From Curtobacterium sp. UNCCL20 (lineage in GTDB: Bacteria; Actinomycetota; Actinomycetes; Actinomycetales; Microbacteriaceae), in assembly GCF_900101675.1 (NCBI RefSeq), contig NZ_FNKG01000002.1:453005-517004 (forward strand): DNA of 64,000 nucleotides. Reading direction: 5' to 3'. The position numbers were made by a program, and so were the translations under genes. Of the stretch, positions 17,437-25,597 are shown piece by piece. Position 1 is the first letter of the stretch; each line of letters opens with the position of its first letter. The notes under the pieces are model-generated. The model had not been told where the DNA came from. It made no database searches and saw nothing but the letters and a program-made list of their open reading frames with translations.

Positions 17437-17718
17437 TCAGTGCAGGATCGAGAAGCCCTCGACGTCGCCGTGCGGGACGACCGGTCGACAGGACACGTCG
17501 GTCACGGTGGCGGACGGCGGCCCGGTCCGGATGAAGGTCATCAGCGCGTTCACGGCCGGTTCCGGCCCCTCCGCCTCGACCTCGACCGTCCCGTCGAACA
17601 GGTTCCGGGCGTACCCGGCGAGATCCAGCCCGTCGGCCTTCCGTGCGGTCCAGTACCGGAACCCGACCCCTTGGACCGTCCCCGACACGACGGCGTGCAT
17701 CCTCGTCACCGTTGTCAT
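17437..17718 (-). CDS. acylphosphatase
   Basis: A 93-residue acylphosphatase hydrolysing carboxyl-phosphate bonds. SGTVQGVGFRYWTARKADGL carries the catalytic Arg in the loop V-QGVGFR, and GYARNLFDGTVEVEAEGP the catalytic Asn. I use the ATG at 17718; a TTG three codons upstream (17727) or an ATG at 17700 are alternatives. It is divergent from the nrtR-nad operon across 129 bp. Confidence 0.9.
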   Translation of the reverse strand: MTTVTRMHAVVSGTVQGVGFRYWTARKADGLDLAGYARNLFDGTVEVEAEGPEPAVNALMTFIRTGPPSATVTDVSCRPVVPHGDVEGFSILH

Positions 17719-17793
17719 GCGGCTCAATGTAGGCGCGCGGTCCGACCGGGAGTTTTCGGCGCTGTTTCCGTCTCGTGAAACCCGGTGATAGGG

Positions 17794-17826
17794 TCATCTC
17801 AACCCGAACATTTCGAGTCGGGATGA
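17794..17826. promoter_or_regulatory. imperfect 33-bp palindrome, candidate NrtR operator
   Basis: Arms tcatctcaacccgaa (17794-17808) and ttcgagtcgggatga (17812-17826) pair at 12 of 15 positions around a 3-bp centre, 21 bp before the nrtR start. A possible promoter (TTTCCG at 17765, 18-bp spacer, TAGGGT at 17789) would place it at the transcription start. Autoregulation and control of nadABC by NrtR is known in actinobacteria; that this is the site is inferred. Confidence 0.6.
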
Positions 17827-17847
17827 CACGAACTGGTTGGGGCCACG

Positions 17848-18549
17848 ATGACCACGGAGACGAGCATCCGCGTCGCGGTGTCCACCGTGATCGTCGCGCT
17901 GCGGCCGCACCCGGACACCGGCGCCCCGGCGCTCTGGATGCCGCTGGTCCGCCGCGTCGCCGAGCCGTTCGAGGGGTCGTGGGCACTGCCCGGCGGGTGG
18001 GTCCGGCCGGACGAGGGGCTCGAGGACTCCGCGGCAGCGCGCCTCCTCGAGACGACGAACGTCCAGCCGCGCTACCTCGAGCAGCTCTACGCGTTCGGCG
18101 ACGTCGACCGTTCCCCGAGCCGGGTCGTGTCGATCGTGTACTGGGCCCTGGTGCACCCGGACGAGGCGTCCTCGGTGCCGGACGACTGGAACGTCCGCTG
18201 GTTCCTGGCCGACGAGCACCCCCCGCTCGCCTTCGACCACGACCGCATCGTGGAGTACGCGCTCTGGCGCCTCCGCAACAAGATGTCGTACTCCCGGATC
18301 GCCCAGGCGTTCCTGGGGGACAGGTTCACCCTCGCCGAACTCCGCGGGGTGTACGAGGCGGTGCTCGGGCGTGCGCTCGACCCCGCGAACTTCCGTCGGC
18401 AGGTCGAGAAGACCGACGCGGTCCTGCCGACCGACGAGACCACGAGCGGGGGACGGCACCGTCCGGCCCGGCTGTACCGCTCGAACCCCGACCTCGCCTA
18501 CGCGGACAACGGCCCGCTGCAGCAGGGCACGACACCGAAGAACCGATAG
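17848..18549 (+). CDS. nrtR: NrtR, Nudix-related transcriptional regulator of NAD synthesis
   Basis: A 233-residue protein with an N-terminal Nudix-like domain (WALPGGWVRPDEGLEDSAAARLLE, ~residues 48-71) and a C-terminal winged-helix region (NKMSYSRIAQAFLGDRFTLAELRGVYEAVLG). The Nudix box is degenerate: the REXXEE helix is replaced by AARLLETT, as in NrtR proteins that sense ADP-ribose instead of hydrolysing it. NrtR represses NAD genes. Here it leads the operon, with nadA starting 7 bp after its stop. The ATG at 17848 is at the expected family start. Confidence 0.87.
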   Translation: MTTETSIRVAVSTVIVALRPHPDTGAPALWMPLVRRVAEPFEGSWALPGGWVRPDEGLEDSAAARLLETTNVQPRYLEQLYAFGDVDRSPSRVVSIVYWALVHPDEASSVPDDWNVRWFLADEHPPLAFDHDRIVEYALWRLRNKMSYSRIAQAFLGDRFTLAELRGVYEAVLGRALDPANFRRQVEKTDAVLPTDETTSGGRHRPARLYRSNPDLAYADNGPLQQGTTPKNR

Positions 18550-18556
18550 GAACACC

Positions 18557-19825
18557 GTGTCCATCGCGACCACCATCGAACTGATCTCCAACGGCCGGGC
18601 CGCGGGGAGCACCTGCACGCCGGACCTCGCCATGCCGACCTGGGACTTCGACTCCCGCCCCGGGTACGGCCCGGGGTCGTCGATGTCCGACGTCATCCCG
18701 ACGAGCGCCCCGCGCCAGGGCGTCCTGCCGGACGAGTACAAGAACGCGCCGGTGGACGAACTCCACGAGCGCATCGAGCGGGCGAAGGCGACCCTGGGCG
18801 ACCGGGTCGTCGTGCTCGGGCACTTCTACCAGCGCGACGAGGTGGTGCGGCACGCCGACTTCCTCGGCGACTCGTTCCAGCTCGCGAACGCCGCGCTGAC
18901 GAAGCCGGACGCCGAGGCGATCGTGTTCTGCGGCGTGCACTTCATGGCCGAGACCGCGGACATCCTCGCCCGCGACGACCAGCGGGTCATCCTGCCGAAC
19001 CTCGCCGCCGGCTGCTCGATGGCGGACATGGCGGACATCGACAGCGTCGAGGCGGCCTGGGCCGAGCTCACCGCGGTCTACGGCACCGAGCCGGACGCCG
19101 ACGGCCGGGTGCCGGTCATCCCGGTCACGTACATGAACTCGGCGGCCGACCTCAAGGCGTTCTGCGGCCGGAACGGCGGGATCGTCTGCACGTCGTCGAA
19201 CGCCGCCACCGTCCTCGAGTGGGCGTTCGAGCGGGGGCAGCGCGTGCTGTTCTTCCCGGACCAGCACCTCGGCCGGAACACGGCGAAGGCGATGGGCATC
19301 AGCACCGACCTGATGCCGATGTGGAACCCGCGGAAGCCGCTGGGGGGCAACGAGGCGAGCGACCTCGAGGCCGCGAAGGTCATCCTCTGGCACGGCTTCT
19401 GCTCGGTGCACCGTCGCTTCACGGTCGAGCAGATCGAGCAGGCGCGCGCCGAGCACCCGGGCGTGCAGGTCATCGTCCACCCGGAGTGCCCGATGGCCGT
19501 CGTCGACGCCGCCGACCACGCCGGCAGCACCGACCTCATCCGGAAGACCGTGGCCGCGGCGACCGAGCCGACCACGTTCGCGATCGGCACCGAGATCAAC
19601 ATGGTCAACCGGCTCGCCGCCGAGTTCCCGCAGCACACGATCTTCTGCCTCGACCCCGTCGTCTGCCCCTGCTCGACGATGTACCGCATCCACCCGGGCT
19701 ACCTCGCCTGGGTGCTCGAGGCCCTCGTCGACGGCGAGGTGCTCAACGAGATCGTCGTCCCCGCCGACGTGCAGGCCGACGCCAAGGTCGCCCTCGAGCG
19801 GATGCTCGCCGCGAAGCCGCGCTGA
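18557..19825 (+). CDS. nadA: quinolinate synthase NadA
   Basis: A 422-residue [4Fe-4S] enzyme condensing iminoaspartate with dihydroxyacetone phosphate to quinolinate. VVLGHFYQRDEVVRHADFLGDS is the N-terminal substrate motif. Candidate cluster Cys residues sit in VFCGVHFMAE, in VHPECPMAV and in CLDPVVCPCSTMYRIHPGYLAW. The GTG at 18557 follows atagga by six bases. It lies between nrtR and nadB and depends on the cysteine desulfurase encoded last in the operon for its cluster. Confidence 0.95.
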   Translation: MSIATTIELISNGRAAGSTCTPDLAMPTWDFDSRPGYGPGSSMSDVIPTSAPRQGVLPDEYKNAPVDELHERIERAKATLGDRVVVLGHFYQRDEVVRHADFLGDSFQLANAALTKPDAEAIVFCGVHFMAETADILARDDQRVILPNLAAGCSMADMADIDSVEAAWAELTAVYGTEPDADGRVPVIPVTYMNSAADLKAFCGRNGGIVCTSSNAATVLEWAFERGQRVLFFPDQHLGRNTAKAMGISTDLMPMWNPRKPLGGNEASDLEAAKVILWHGFCSVHRRFTVEQIEQARAEHPGVQVIVHPECPMAVVDAADHAGSTDLIRKTVAAATEPTTFAIGTEINMVNRLAAEFPQHTIFCLDPVVCPCSTMYRIHPGYLAWVLEALVDGEVLNEIVVPADVQADAKVALERMLAAKPR

Positions 19826-19854
19826 GGCCGGTGGCGAGCAGGAACGGACGGACC

Positions 19855-21474
19855 ATGCACGTCGTCATCATCGGCTCCGGCATCGCCGGGCTCACGGCTG
19901 CGATCCGGGCGAGCGCTCGACACGACGTCACCCTCGTCACGAAGGGTGCGCTCGCCGACAGCGCGACCGCGTACGCCCAGGGCGGCGTCGCGGTCGCGCT
20001 CGGCGCGGACGACACGTCGTCGCTGCACCAGGCGGACACCCACGTCGCCGCGGCGGGCAGCGCCGACGCCCGCGCCGTCGAGGTGCTCTGCACGGACGGC
20101 CCGGCACGGGTCCGGGACCTGCTCGCCCTCGGCGTCCCCTTCGACCGGACGACCGACCCGTCGAGCCTCGACCGGTACGGCGACGACCTGGCACGCGGTC
20201 GCGAGGCCGCGCACGGGCGCTGGCGGGTCGTGCACGCGGACGGCGACGCCACCGGAGCGGCGATCGAGCGCACCCTGATCGGCGCGCTGCACCGTCGGCA
20301 CGTCACCATCCTCGAGCGCACCTGCCTCACCGACCTGGTGGTGCAGGGCGGTGCCGTCGTCGGGGTCGACGTCCTCGATCTCCTCGGCGAACCCCGCCGG
20401 CTCGCCGCCGACGCGGTCGTGCTCGCCTCCGGCGGTGCCGGACACCTCTACCGCGAGACCACGAACCCGCTCGTCGCGACGGGCGACGGGGTCGCCGCCG
20501 CCTGGCGGGCCGGTGCCGTGGTCGCCGACCTCGAGTTCGTGCAGTTCCACCCGACACGCCTCGCGGTGCCCGGTGGGGGACTGGTCTCCGAGGCCGTCCG
20601 TGGCGAGGGCGCCGTCCTCCGCGACGCGCGCGGACACCGGTTCATGCCCGCGGTGCACCCGGACGCCGAACTCGCACCGCGGGACGTCGTCGCCCGCGGC
20701 ATCGCGAGCGCGGTGCGCAGCCAGGGTGGCGAACCCGTGCTGCTCGACGCGACCGCCCTGGATCCCGCGTTCCTCGTCCGACGGTTCCCCGGCCTCACCC
20801 GCGCGACCCGGGCCGCCGGCTTCGACTGGACCCGCGAAGGCGTCCCCGTCGCCCCCGCCGCGCACTACGCGATGGGCGGCGTCGCCACCGACGCCGAGGG
20901 GCGCACCAGCCTGCCCGGCCTCCTCGCGATCGGCGAGGTCGCCTGCACCGGCGTGCACGGCGCCAACCGCCTCGCGTCGAACTCCCTCCTCGAGGGACTC
21001 GTCTTCGCGGTCCGCGCCGCGGACGCACTCGACGCACCCCGACCCGGCCTCCTCCGCCTGCGCGGTGACGCGGGCCTCCACGTCACCACCGTGCCGCGTG
21101 CGGCCGACGTGATCCGCGCCTCCCGGGAGCCACTGCCTGGAGGCACGGATCACCGCACCGGCGCACCGGACGTCCGTCAGGCGGTCCAGTCCGTCATGAC
21201 CGACCGCGTCGGACTGCTCCGCGACGCGGACGGGCTCGCCGGCGCACGCCGCGAACTCGCCGCGCTGACGCCGCCGGAGCCGGTCGGCGTGCAGGACCAC
21301 GAGGACCGCGCCCTCCTCGACCTCGCCCGGATCACGGCGCTCGCCGCCGAGACCCGCACCGAGTCCCGTGGCGCCCACGCGCGCACCGACCACCCCGACA
21401 CCGACCCCACCGCACCCGCGTCGTACGCGTGGGTCGCGCAGCACGCAGCCGTCCCGCAGGAGGTACCCGCATGA
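19855..21474 (+). CDS. nadB: L-aspartate oxidase NadB
   Basis: A 539-residue flavoprotein oxidising L-aspartate to iminoaspartate. IIGSGIAGLTAAIRAS is the FAD dinucleotide motif. YAQGGVAVALGADDTSSLH, EFVQFHPTRLAVPGG and PAAHYAMGGVATDAEGRTSLPGL are fumarate-reductase/NadB signatures with the active-site His and Arg. GVHGANRLASNSLLEGLVF is diagnostic. The ATG at 19855 is 29 bp after nadA. A short linker PLPGGTDHRTG before the C-terminal helical domain is unusual; its DNA resembles one arm of the intergenic palindrome family. Confidence 0.95.
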   Translation: MHVVIIGSGIAGLTAAIRASARHDVTLVTKGALADSATAYAQGGVAVALGADDTSSLHQADTHVAAAGSADARAVEVLCTDGPARVRDLLALGVPFDRTTDPSSLDRYGDDLARGREAAHGRWRVVHADGDATGAAIERTLIGALHRRHVTILERTCLTDLVVQGGAVVGVDVLDLLGEPRRLAADAVVLASGGAGHLYRETTNPLVATGDGVAAAWRAGAVVADLEFVQFHPTRLAVPGGGLVSEAVRGEGAVLRDARGHRFMPAVHPDAELAPRDVVARGIASAVRSQGGEPVLLDATALDPAFLVRRFPGLTRATRAAGFDWTREGVPVAPAAHYAMGGVATDAEGRTSLPGLLAIGEVACTGVHGANRLASNSLLEGLVFAVRAADALDAPRPGLLRLRGDAGLHVTTVPRAADVIRASREPLPGGTDHRTGAPDVRQAVQSVMTDRVGLLRDADGLAGARRELAALTPPEPVGVQDHEDRALLDLARITALAAETRTESRGAHARTDHPDTDPTAPASYAWVAQHAAVPQEVPA

Positions 21475-22343
21475 CCGTCGACCCCGGCACCATCCCGCCG
21501 CACGCCCTCCGTCGGGTGATCGAGACCGCGCTCGAGGAGGACGCGCCCTGGGGCGACGTCACGAGCGAGACCCTCATCCCCGCCGACGCGACGGCGACCG
21601 CGACCCTCACGGCGCGCGAGCCGGGCGTGCTCAGCGGTGGCGGCGTGTTCGTCGCGGTCGTGCACGCCGTCGACCCCGCCGTCGTCGCCGAGCTCCACGT
21701 CGCGGACGGAACTCGGTTCGCCGCCGGGGACGTCCTCGCCACCGTCACCGGTTCCGCCCGGTCCGTGCTCCGCGCCGAGCGGGTGGCGCTGAACCTGGCG
21801 CAGCGGATGTCCGGCATCGCGACCGCCACCGCCCGCTACGTCGCCGCCGTCGCGGGCACGCGCGCCCGGGTGGTCGACACCCGCAAGACGACGCCCGGAC
21901 TCCGCGCGCTCGAGCGCTACGCGGTGCGGTGCGGCGGCGGACACAACCACCGGACCTCGCTGTCCGACGCGGTGCTCGCGAAGGACAACCACCTCGCCGT
22001 GCTGCTGGCCGGCGGCATCTCCATCGGGGACGCCATCAGCGCTGCCCGGGCCCGGCTCGGACACACCGTGCACGTCGAGGTCGAGGTGGACCGCATCGAC
22101 CAGATCGAGCCGGTCGTCGCAGCCGGCGTCGACACGATCATGCTCGACAACTTCACGCCGTCGGAGCTCGAGGCCGGCGTCGCGCTCGTCGCCGGGCGCG
22201 CCCTCGTCGAGGCGTCGGGCGGCGTGTCGCTCGACACCGTCGCCGCGATCGCCGCCACCGGGGTCGACGTCATCTCGGTGGGCGCGCTGACGCACTCGGC
22301 ACGGGCGCTCGACCTCGGGCTCGACATCGACGTCGCGGTCTGA
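21471..22343 (+). CDS. nadC: nicotinate-nucleotide pyrophosphorylase (carboxylating) NadC
   Basis: A 290-residue quinolinate phosphoribosyltransferase. EDAPWGDVTSETL opens the N-terminal domain. DTRKTTPGLRALERYAVRCGGGHNHR is the PRPP/quinolinate site with its Arg and Lys. EVEVDRIDQIEPV, IMLDNF and SGGVSLDTVAAIAATGVDVISVGALTHS finish the barrel. The ATG overlaps the nadB stop (ATGA). It makes nicotinate mononucleotide from quinolinate and PRPP, completing the de novo branch. Confidence 0.95.
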   Translation: MTVDPGTIPPHALRRVIETALEEDAPWGDVTSETLIPADATATATLTAREPGVLSGGGVFVAVVHAVDPAVVAELHVADGTRFAAGDVLATVTGSARSVLRAERVALNLAQRMSGIATATARYVAAVAGTRARVVDTRKTTPGLRALERYAVRCGGGHNHRTSLSDAVLAKDNHLAVLLAGGISIGDAISAARARLGHTVHVEVEVDRIDQIEPVVAAGVDTIMLDNFTPSELEAGVALVAGRALVEASGGVSLDTVAAIAATGVDVISVGALTHSARALDLGLDIDVAV

Positions 22344-22356
22344 CCGGCCCGCGACC

Positions 22357-23496
22357 GTGTTCTACCTCGACCGGGCCGCCACCACCCCCGTCCGCCGTGA
22401 GGTGCTCGAGGCGATGTGGCCGTACCTGACCGGCACCTTCGGCAACCCGTCCTCGACGCACGCGGTCGGCGACGCGGCTGCCCGGGGCCTCGCCGACGCC
22501 CGGGCGACCGTCGCGGGCGTGCTCGGGTGCCGACCGGCCGAGGTCGTGTTCACCACCGGTGGGACCGAGGGCGCCAACACCGCCGTGAAGGGCATCGCCC
22601 TCGCGACGCCGCGGGGTCGGCACGTGGTCACGAGCGCCATCGAGCACGAGGCCGTGCTGGAGAGCTGCCGGTACCTGGAGCGCTTCCACGGCTTCGACGT
22701 CACCGTCCTGCCCGTCGACCCGGACGGGCTGGTCGACCCCTCGACGCTCCGGGCTGCCCTGCGGCCGGACACCACGCTCGTCTCGATCGCGCACGCCGAC
22801 AACGAGATCGGCACCGTGCAGGACGTCCGGGCGCTCGCCGCCGTCGCGCACGAGGTCGGGGCACGGTTCCACACCGACGCCGTGCAGTCCGCGCCGTGGC
22901 TCCCGGTGGGACTCGACGTGCTCGGTGTCGACGCGCTCTCGCTGTCGGGGCACAAGCTCGGGGCGCCGAAGGGCACCGGGGTGCTCGCCGTCCGGGCCGG
23001 GGTACAACTCGAGCCCCTGCTGCACGGTGGGGGACAGGAGCGCGGTCGGCGGTCGGGCACCGAGGACGTCGCCGGTGCCGTGGCCGTCGCGACCGCGTTC
23101 GCGCTGGTCGCCGCTGGCCGCGACGACGCTGCCGCGACGGCGACCGGCACCCGGGACGCCGTGATCGACGGTGTGCTGCAGACGGTCCCCGGATCGTTCG
23201 TCACCGGGTCCCGTGCGTCCCGGTTACCGGGGCACGCCTCCTTCTGCTTCCCCGGGATCAACGGGGAGACGGTGCTGCTGGAGCTGGAACAGCGGGACGT
23301 GGTGTCCTCGTCGGGGAGCGCCTGTGCGGCCGGCAGCACCGAGGCGTCGCACGTCCTCACCGCCCTCGGACTGTCGGACGACGTCGCCCGGACGGCACTG
23401 CGGCTGACGTTCGACGCCGGGCTGGCACCGGCCGACGTGCCGGTCGTCGTGCAGGCCGTGGCGGACGCGGTCGCGGTGGTCCGGACACTCGGCTGA
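22357..23496 (+). CDS. cysteine desulfurase, NadS-type
   Basis: A 379-residue NifS/IscS-like PLP enzyme. YLDRAATTPV opens it, HTDAVQSAPW and SLSGHKLGAPKGTGVL carry the PLP Lys, and SSGSACAAGSTEASHVL holds the persulfide Cys. Its place 13 bp after nadC fits a dedicated sulfur donor for the NadA cluster (often called NadS), though a tRNA-thiolation role is possible. The GTG at 22357 is the only start consistent with the FYLDRAATTPV terminus. Confidence 0.9.
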   Translation: MFYLDRAATTPVRREVLEAMWPYLTGTFGNPSSTHAVGDAAARGLADARATVAGVLGCRPAEVVFTTGGTEGANTAVKGIALATPRGRHVVTSAIEHEAVLESCRYLERFHGFDVTVLPVDPDGLVDPSTLRAALRPDTTLVSIAHADNEIGTVQDVRALAAVAHEVGARFHTDAVQSAPWLPVGLDVLGVDALSLSGHKLGAPKGTGVLAVRAGVQLEPLLHGGGQERGRRSGTEDVAGAVAVATAFALVAAGRDDAAATATGTRDAVIDGVLQTVPGSFVTGSRASRLPGHASFCFPGINGETVLLELEQRDVVSSSGSACAAGSTEASHVLTALGLSDDVARTALRLTFDAGLAPADVPVVVQAVADAVAVVRTLG

Positions 23497-23595
23497 CCCC
23501 GGATCGCGATGCTTCAGGTGTACTAGACGTTCTACTCCATGAGTGGGGTCGTGTCCCCCCTTCTGCGGACCGGAGAAGTGCGCAAGAGTGTTCAC

Positions 23596-23862
23596 ATGGC
23601 AAACGCGATCACGACTCGGGCTCGGCAGGAGGACCACTTCCGGGCGGTCCAGCTCCTCCCCGCACCCGCGACCGTCGTCGCGCTCGTCCTCGCCGCCCAG
23701 CACGACCTCGGCACCGCCCCGCTCGGGCTGATCGCCGTCGTCGGAGCCCTGGCGACGATCGGGAGCGCCCTGCTCCCCATGGTCCGCCCCGCGGCGGCCC
23801 GACGGTCGATGCCCGCACCGACCGAGACAGACCGGTACCGAGAGGACACCGAACACCCTTGA
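23596..23862 (+). CDS. small membrane protein of unknown function
   Basis: An 88-residue protein with a hydrophilic start (MANAITTRARQEDHFRAVQL), two hydrophobic stretches separated by QHDLGTAPLG (ATVVALVLAA and LIAVVGALATIGSALLPMV) and a charged C-terminus. I do not recognise the family. The ATG at 23596 is preferred over an in-frame ATG at 23539, since ggagaag lies upstream. GC-rich third positions support coding. It follows the nad operon by 99 bp and may be a separate unit. The gap downstream starts with a hairpin six bases after the stop. Confidence 0.5.
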   Translation: MANAITTRARQEDHFRAVQLLPAPATVVALVLAAQHDLGTAPLGLIAVVGALATIGSALLPMVRPAAARRSMPAPTETDRYREDTEHP

Positions 23863-23868
23863 GGACCA

Positions 23869-23978
23869 GCACCGACGGGTCCGTCCCCCTGCGGGCCCGT
23901 CGGTGCACCGAGCCGGACGCCATCCCCTGAAGTGCGTCCGGCGCGGGACACGACGGCCCCTGATCCGTCGTGTCCCGC
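23869..23978 (+). ncRNA. three consecutive hairpins with C-rich loops (candidate structured RNA or terminator array)
   Basis: Hairpin 1: gcaccgacggg (23869-23879) with cccgtcggtgc (23896-23906). Hairpin 2: ccggacgc (23913-23920) with gcgtccgg (23934-23941). Hairpin 3: gcgggacacgacgg (23943-23956) with ccgtcgtgtcccgc (23965-23978). All stems are perfect, and all three loops contain CCCCTG. A fourth CCCCCTG lies near 24014. It may be a compound terminator for the upstream gene or part of a structured transcript. The strand is uncertain. Confidence 0.4.
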
Positions 23979-24082
23979 AGCACCTGTGACCCGTCGTGGG
24001 CGCGGGCACCGCATCCCCCTGCGCGGCGTCCGGCCCCCCATTGCCCACGGCGGGTCCCGGTGCGCTGCGTTACGGTGTGGCG

Positions 24083-24373
24083 GTGCCCTCGTACCGCGTG
24101 ACCCTGGCCGTCGGAGCACTCGCTCCCGGCACGGCTCCCGACGCCGTCCTGCCCGAGGCCGCGCGCCTCGTCGGTGAACTCACCGTGGTCGAGGCGAAGG
24201 ACGTCCAGCTGCTCCGCGGGGTGCCCTGCGTCGTCGTCCGGTACGAAGCGCCGACGGACGAGATCGCCGAGGCCGTCGCCGAGCACACCGTGGACGGGTT
24301 CGCGCGGGTCGCCTCGGTCCGGTCGTCGGCCGTCACCCGGCGTGACGGCGGTCGCTGGACACCGGTGGTGTGA
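24083..24373 (+). CDS. hypothetical protein
   Basis: A 96-residue soluble protein starting GTG (VPSYRVTLAVGALAPG). It contains VEAKDVQLLRGVPCVVVRYEAP and VAEHTVDGFARVASVRSSAV, an alternating hydrophobic/charged pattern that suggests a small alpha/beta fold. I do not recognise the family. The start is uncertain, since the frame is open upstream. Its 3' end overlaps the convergent MSMEG_6728-type gene by 41 bp, which is unusual but possible. Confidence 0.5.
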   Translation: MPSYRVTLAVGALAPGTAPDAVLPEAARLVGELTVVEAKDVQLLRGVPCVVVRYEAPTDEIAEAVAEHTVDGFARVASVRSSAVTRRDGGRWTPVV

Positions 24374-24815
24374 CCGTCCCCGGCCACACGTAGTCGAGGT
24401 CGTCCGGCACGTCCGGGAACAGCGGTCGGTAGTGCTCCGGCGCCTTCTGCACGAGCTTCGAGCGGTGCGAGCGGTGCACCGCCTCGTCGTCGTTCCAGGG
24501 CGGCACCGGGTAGTCGCCGCGCTCGTACGCCTCGAGGTCCTCCGGTACCAGCCCGAGGTCCGCCAGGGTCTTGCCGAGACAGGTGTCCGCGTGGCCGCGC
24601 GCGGTCCACACCCGGCACGTGGCGTCCTGGTACGCCATCAGTGCCGGCCGGTACCCGCGCCACATCGCGACCACGGGGTGGTGCTGCCAGCCGTAGTCCG
24701 GCAGGGTCAGCGCCCGCATCACCTGCAGTGTCTCGACCCGTTGCTTGCCGAGCCGCCGGTCGTCCAGCACCTCGGCCGAGGCGCGGAAGTCCGGGTACGG
24801 CAGGAACGTCTGCAT
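24333..24815 (-). CDS. MSMEG_6728 family protein (pyrimidine dimer DNA glycosylase-like)
   Basis: A 160-residue protein that begins MQTFLPYPDFRASAEVLDDRRLGKQRVETLQV. This is the strongly conserved opening of the MSMEG_6728 group, related to the Pyr_excise/T4 endonuclease V-like fold. GWQHHPVVAMWRGY and GDYPVPPWNDDEAVHRSHRSKLVQKAPEHYRPLF follow. The N-terminal Thr-2/Arg-rich segment resembles the glycosylase active-site region, but DNA repair activity is not established for this group. The ATG at 24815 is at the conserved start. It overlaps the convergent hypothetical gene. Confidence 0.75.
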   Translation of the reverse strand: MQTFLPYPDFRASAEVLDDRRLGKQRVETLQVMRALTLPDYGWQHHPVVAMWRGYRPALMAYQDATCRVWTARGHADTCLGKTLADLGLVPEDLEAYERGDYPVPPWNDDEAVHRSHRSKLVQKAPEHYRPLFPDVPDDLDYVWPGTVTPPVSSDRRHAG

Positions 24816-24903
24816 GCGGTGGACGGTACGCCGTGGCGCAGGCACCCGACACATGTCGTCACAACCGAGCCGTCCGTCCGGCGGACGTGTGAGCATCGAG
24901 CGC

Positions 24904-25500
24904 ATGAGCGGAGAACTCGTCGTCGGTGTCAGCGGCAGCCCCTCGGACCCCTCGCGGACGTCCACCCTGGTGGCTGCGACCGTGGCGCGCCTCGGCCAGG
25001 AGATCGAGGGAGCGCGGACCGAGACCATCGAGATCGGGCCGCTGCTCGCCGACCTCGGCGCGGCGCCGTCCCGCGAGGCGATGTCCGAACGCACACGCCG
25101 CGCGCTCGAGACCGTCGAGGCGGCGGACGTCCTCGTCGTCGGCAGCCCGGCCTTCCGTGCCGCGTACTCGGGCGCGTTCAAGCTGTTCTTCGACTGGATC
25201 GGGCAGTACGACCTGGTGGACACCCCGGTGCTCCTGACCGCGACGGGTGGGAGTGATCGGCACGCGCTGCTCGTCGAGCACCAGATGCGGCCGCTGTTCG
25301 GCTTCTTCCAGTCGACCACGCTGCCCATCGGCGTCTTCGGGAACGAGCGCGACTTCACCAAGCGCGAGGGCGGCTACGACATCGCGAACGTGGACCTCGA
25401 GCTCCGCATCGACCAGGCCGTGCTCCGGGCGCTGCCCCTCATCCGTGGCGGGTTCGCCACCGCCGGCGCCGCCGACGTGCGTCGTCCCGCCGAGTTCTGA
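24904..25500 (+). CDS. NAD(P)H-dependent FMN reductase
   Basis: A 198-residue flavodoxin-like reductase. GVSGSPSDPSRTSTLVAA is the phosphate-binding loop for FMN, and VLVVGSPAFRAAYSGAFKLFFDWIG the second flavin loop. It resembles the CE1759-type reductases that supply FMNH2 to luciferase-like monooxygenases, but no monooxygenase is encoded nearby, so the partner is open. The ATG at 24904 gives the usual N-terminus; an in-frame GTG 15 bp upstream is an alternative. It stands alone, convergent with aroQ. Confidence 0.82.
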   Translation: MSGELVVGVSGSPSDPSRTSTLVAATVARLGQEIEGARTETIEIGPLLADLGAAPSREAMSERTRRALETVEAADVLVVGSPAFRAAYSGAFKLFFDWIGQYDLVDTPVLLTATGGSDRHALLVEHQMRPLFGFFQSTTLPIGVFGNERDFTKREGGYDIANVDLELRIDQAVLRALPLIRGGFATAGAADVRRPAEF

Positions 25501-25547
25501 CCCGCGTCGGGCCCGCCCGGCAGCGGCCCGGGGCGCGACCCGGTGAC

Positions 25548-25589
25548 GGCCCGGAGGCGCGCGACGGCGCCGCCACGCGCCTCCAGGCC
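25548..25589. repeat. dispersed-palindrome family member between convergent genes
   Basis: ggcccggaggcgcg (25548-25561) pairs with cgcgcctccaggcc (25576-25589) with one mismatch. It lies between the FMN reductase and aroQ stop codons and may act as a bidirectional terminator. Confidence 0.75.
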
Positions 25590-25597
25590 GACGCGAC

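Noticed and set aside
21128..21146. Palindrome-family arm inserted in nadB, and a similar one at ~36995 in the secreted-protein gene
   Set aside because: Both encode LPGGTD in frame; the DNA similarity (tgcc(t/c)ggaggcacggatc) is explained by shared codons, and no inverted partner is present. Kept only as a remark in nadB.
19699..21444. A long minus-strand open frame opposite nadB
   Set aside because: No recognisable domain; nadB on the plus strand has all its signatures. Shadow frame.
23546..23570. CCCCCC run as a 6C RNA loop
   Set aside because: Only one C-run in a weak gggg/cccc stem; the two-hairpin 6C layout is not formed. The neighbouring three-hairpin region has shorter C-runs and also does not fit the 6C model.
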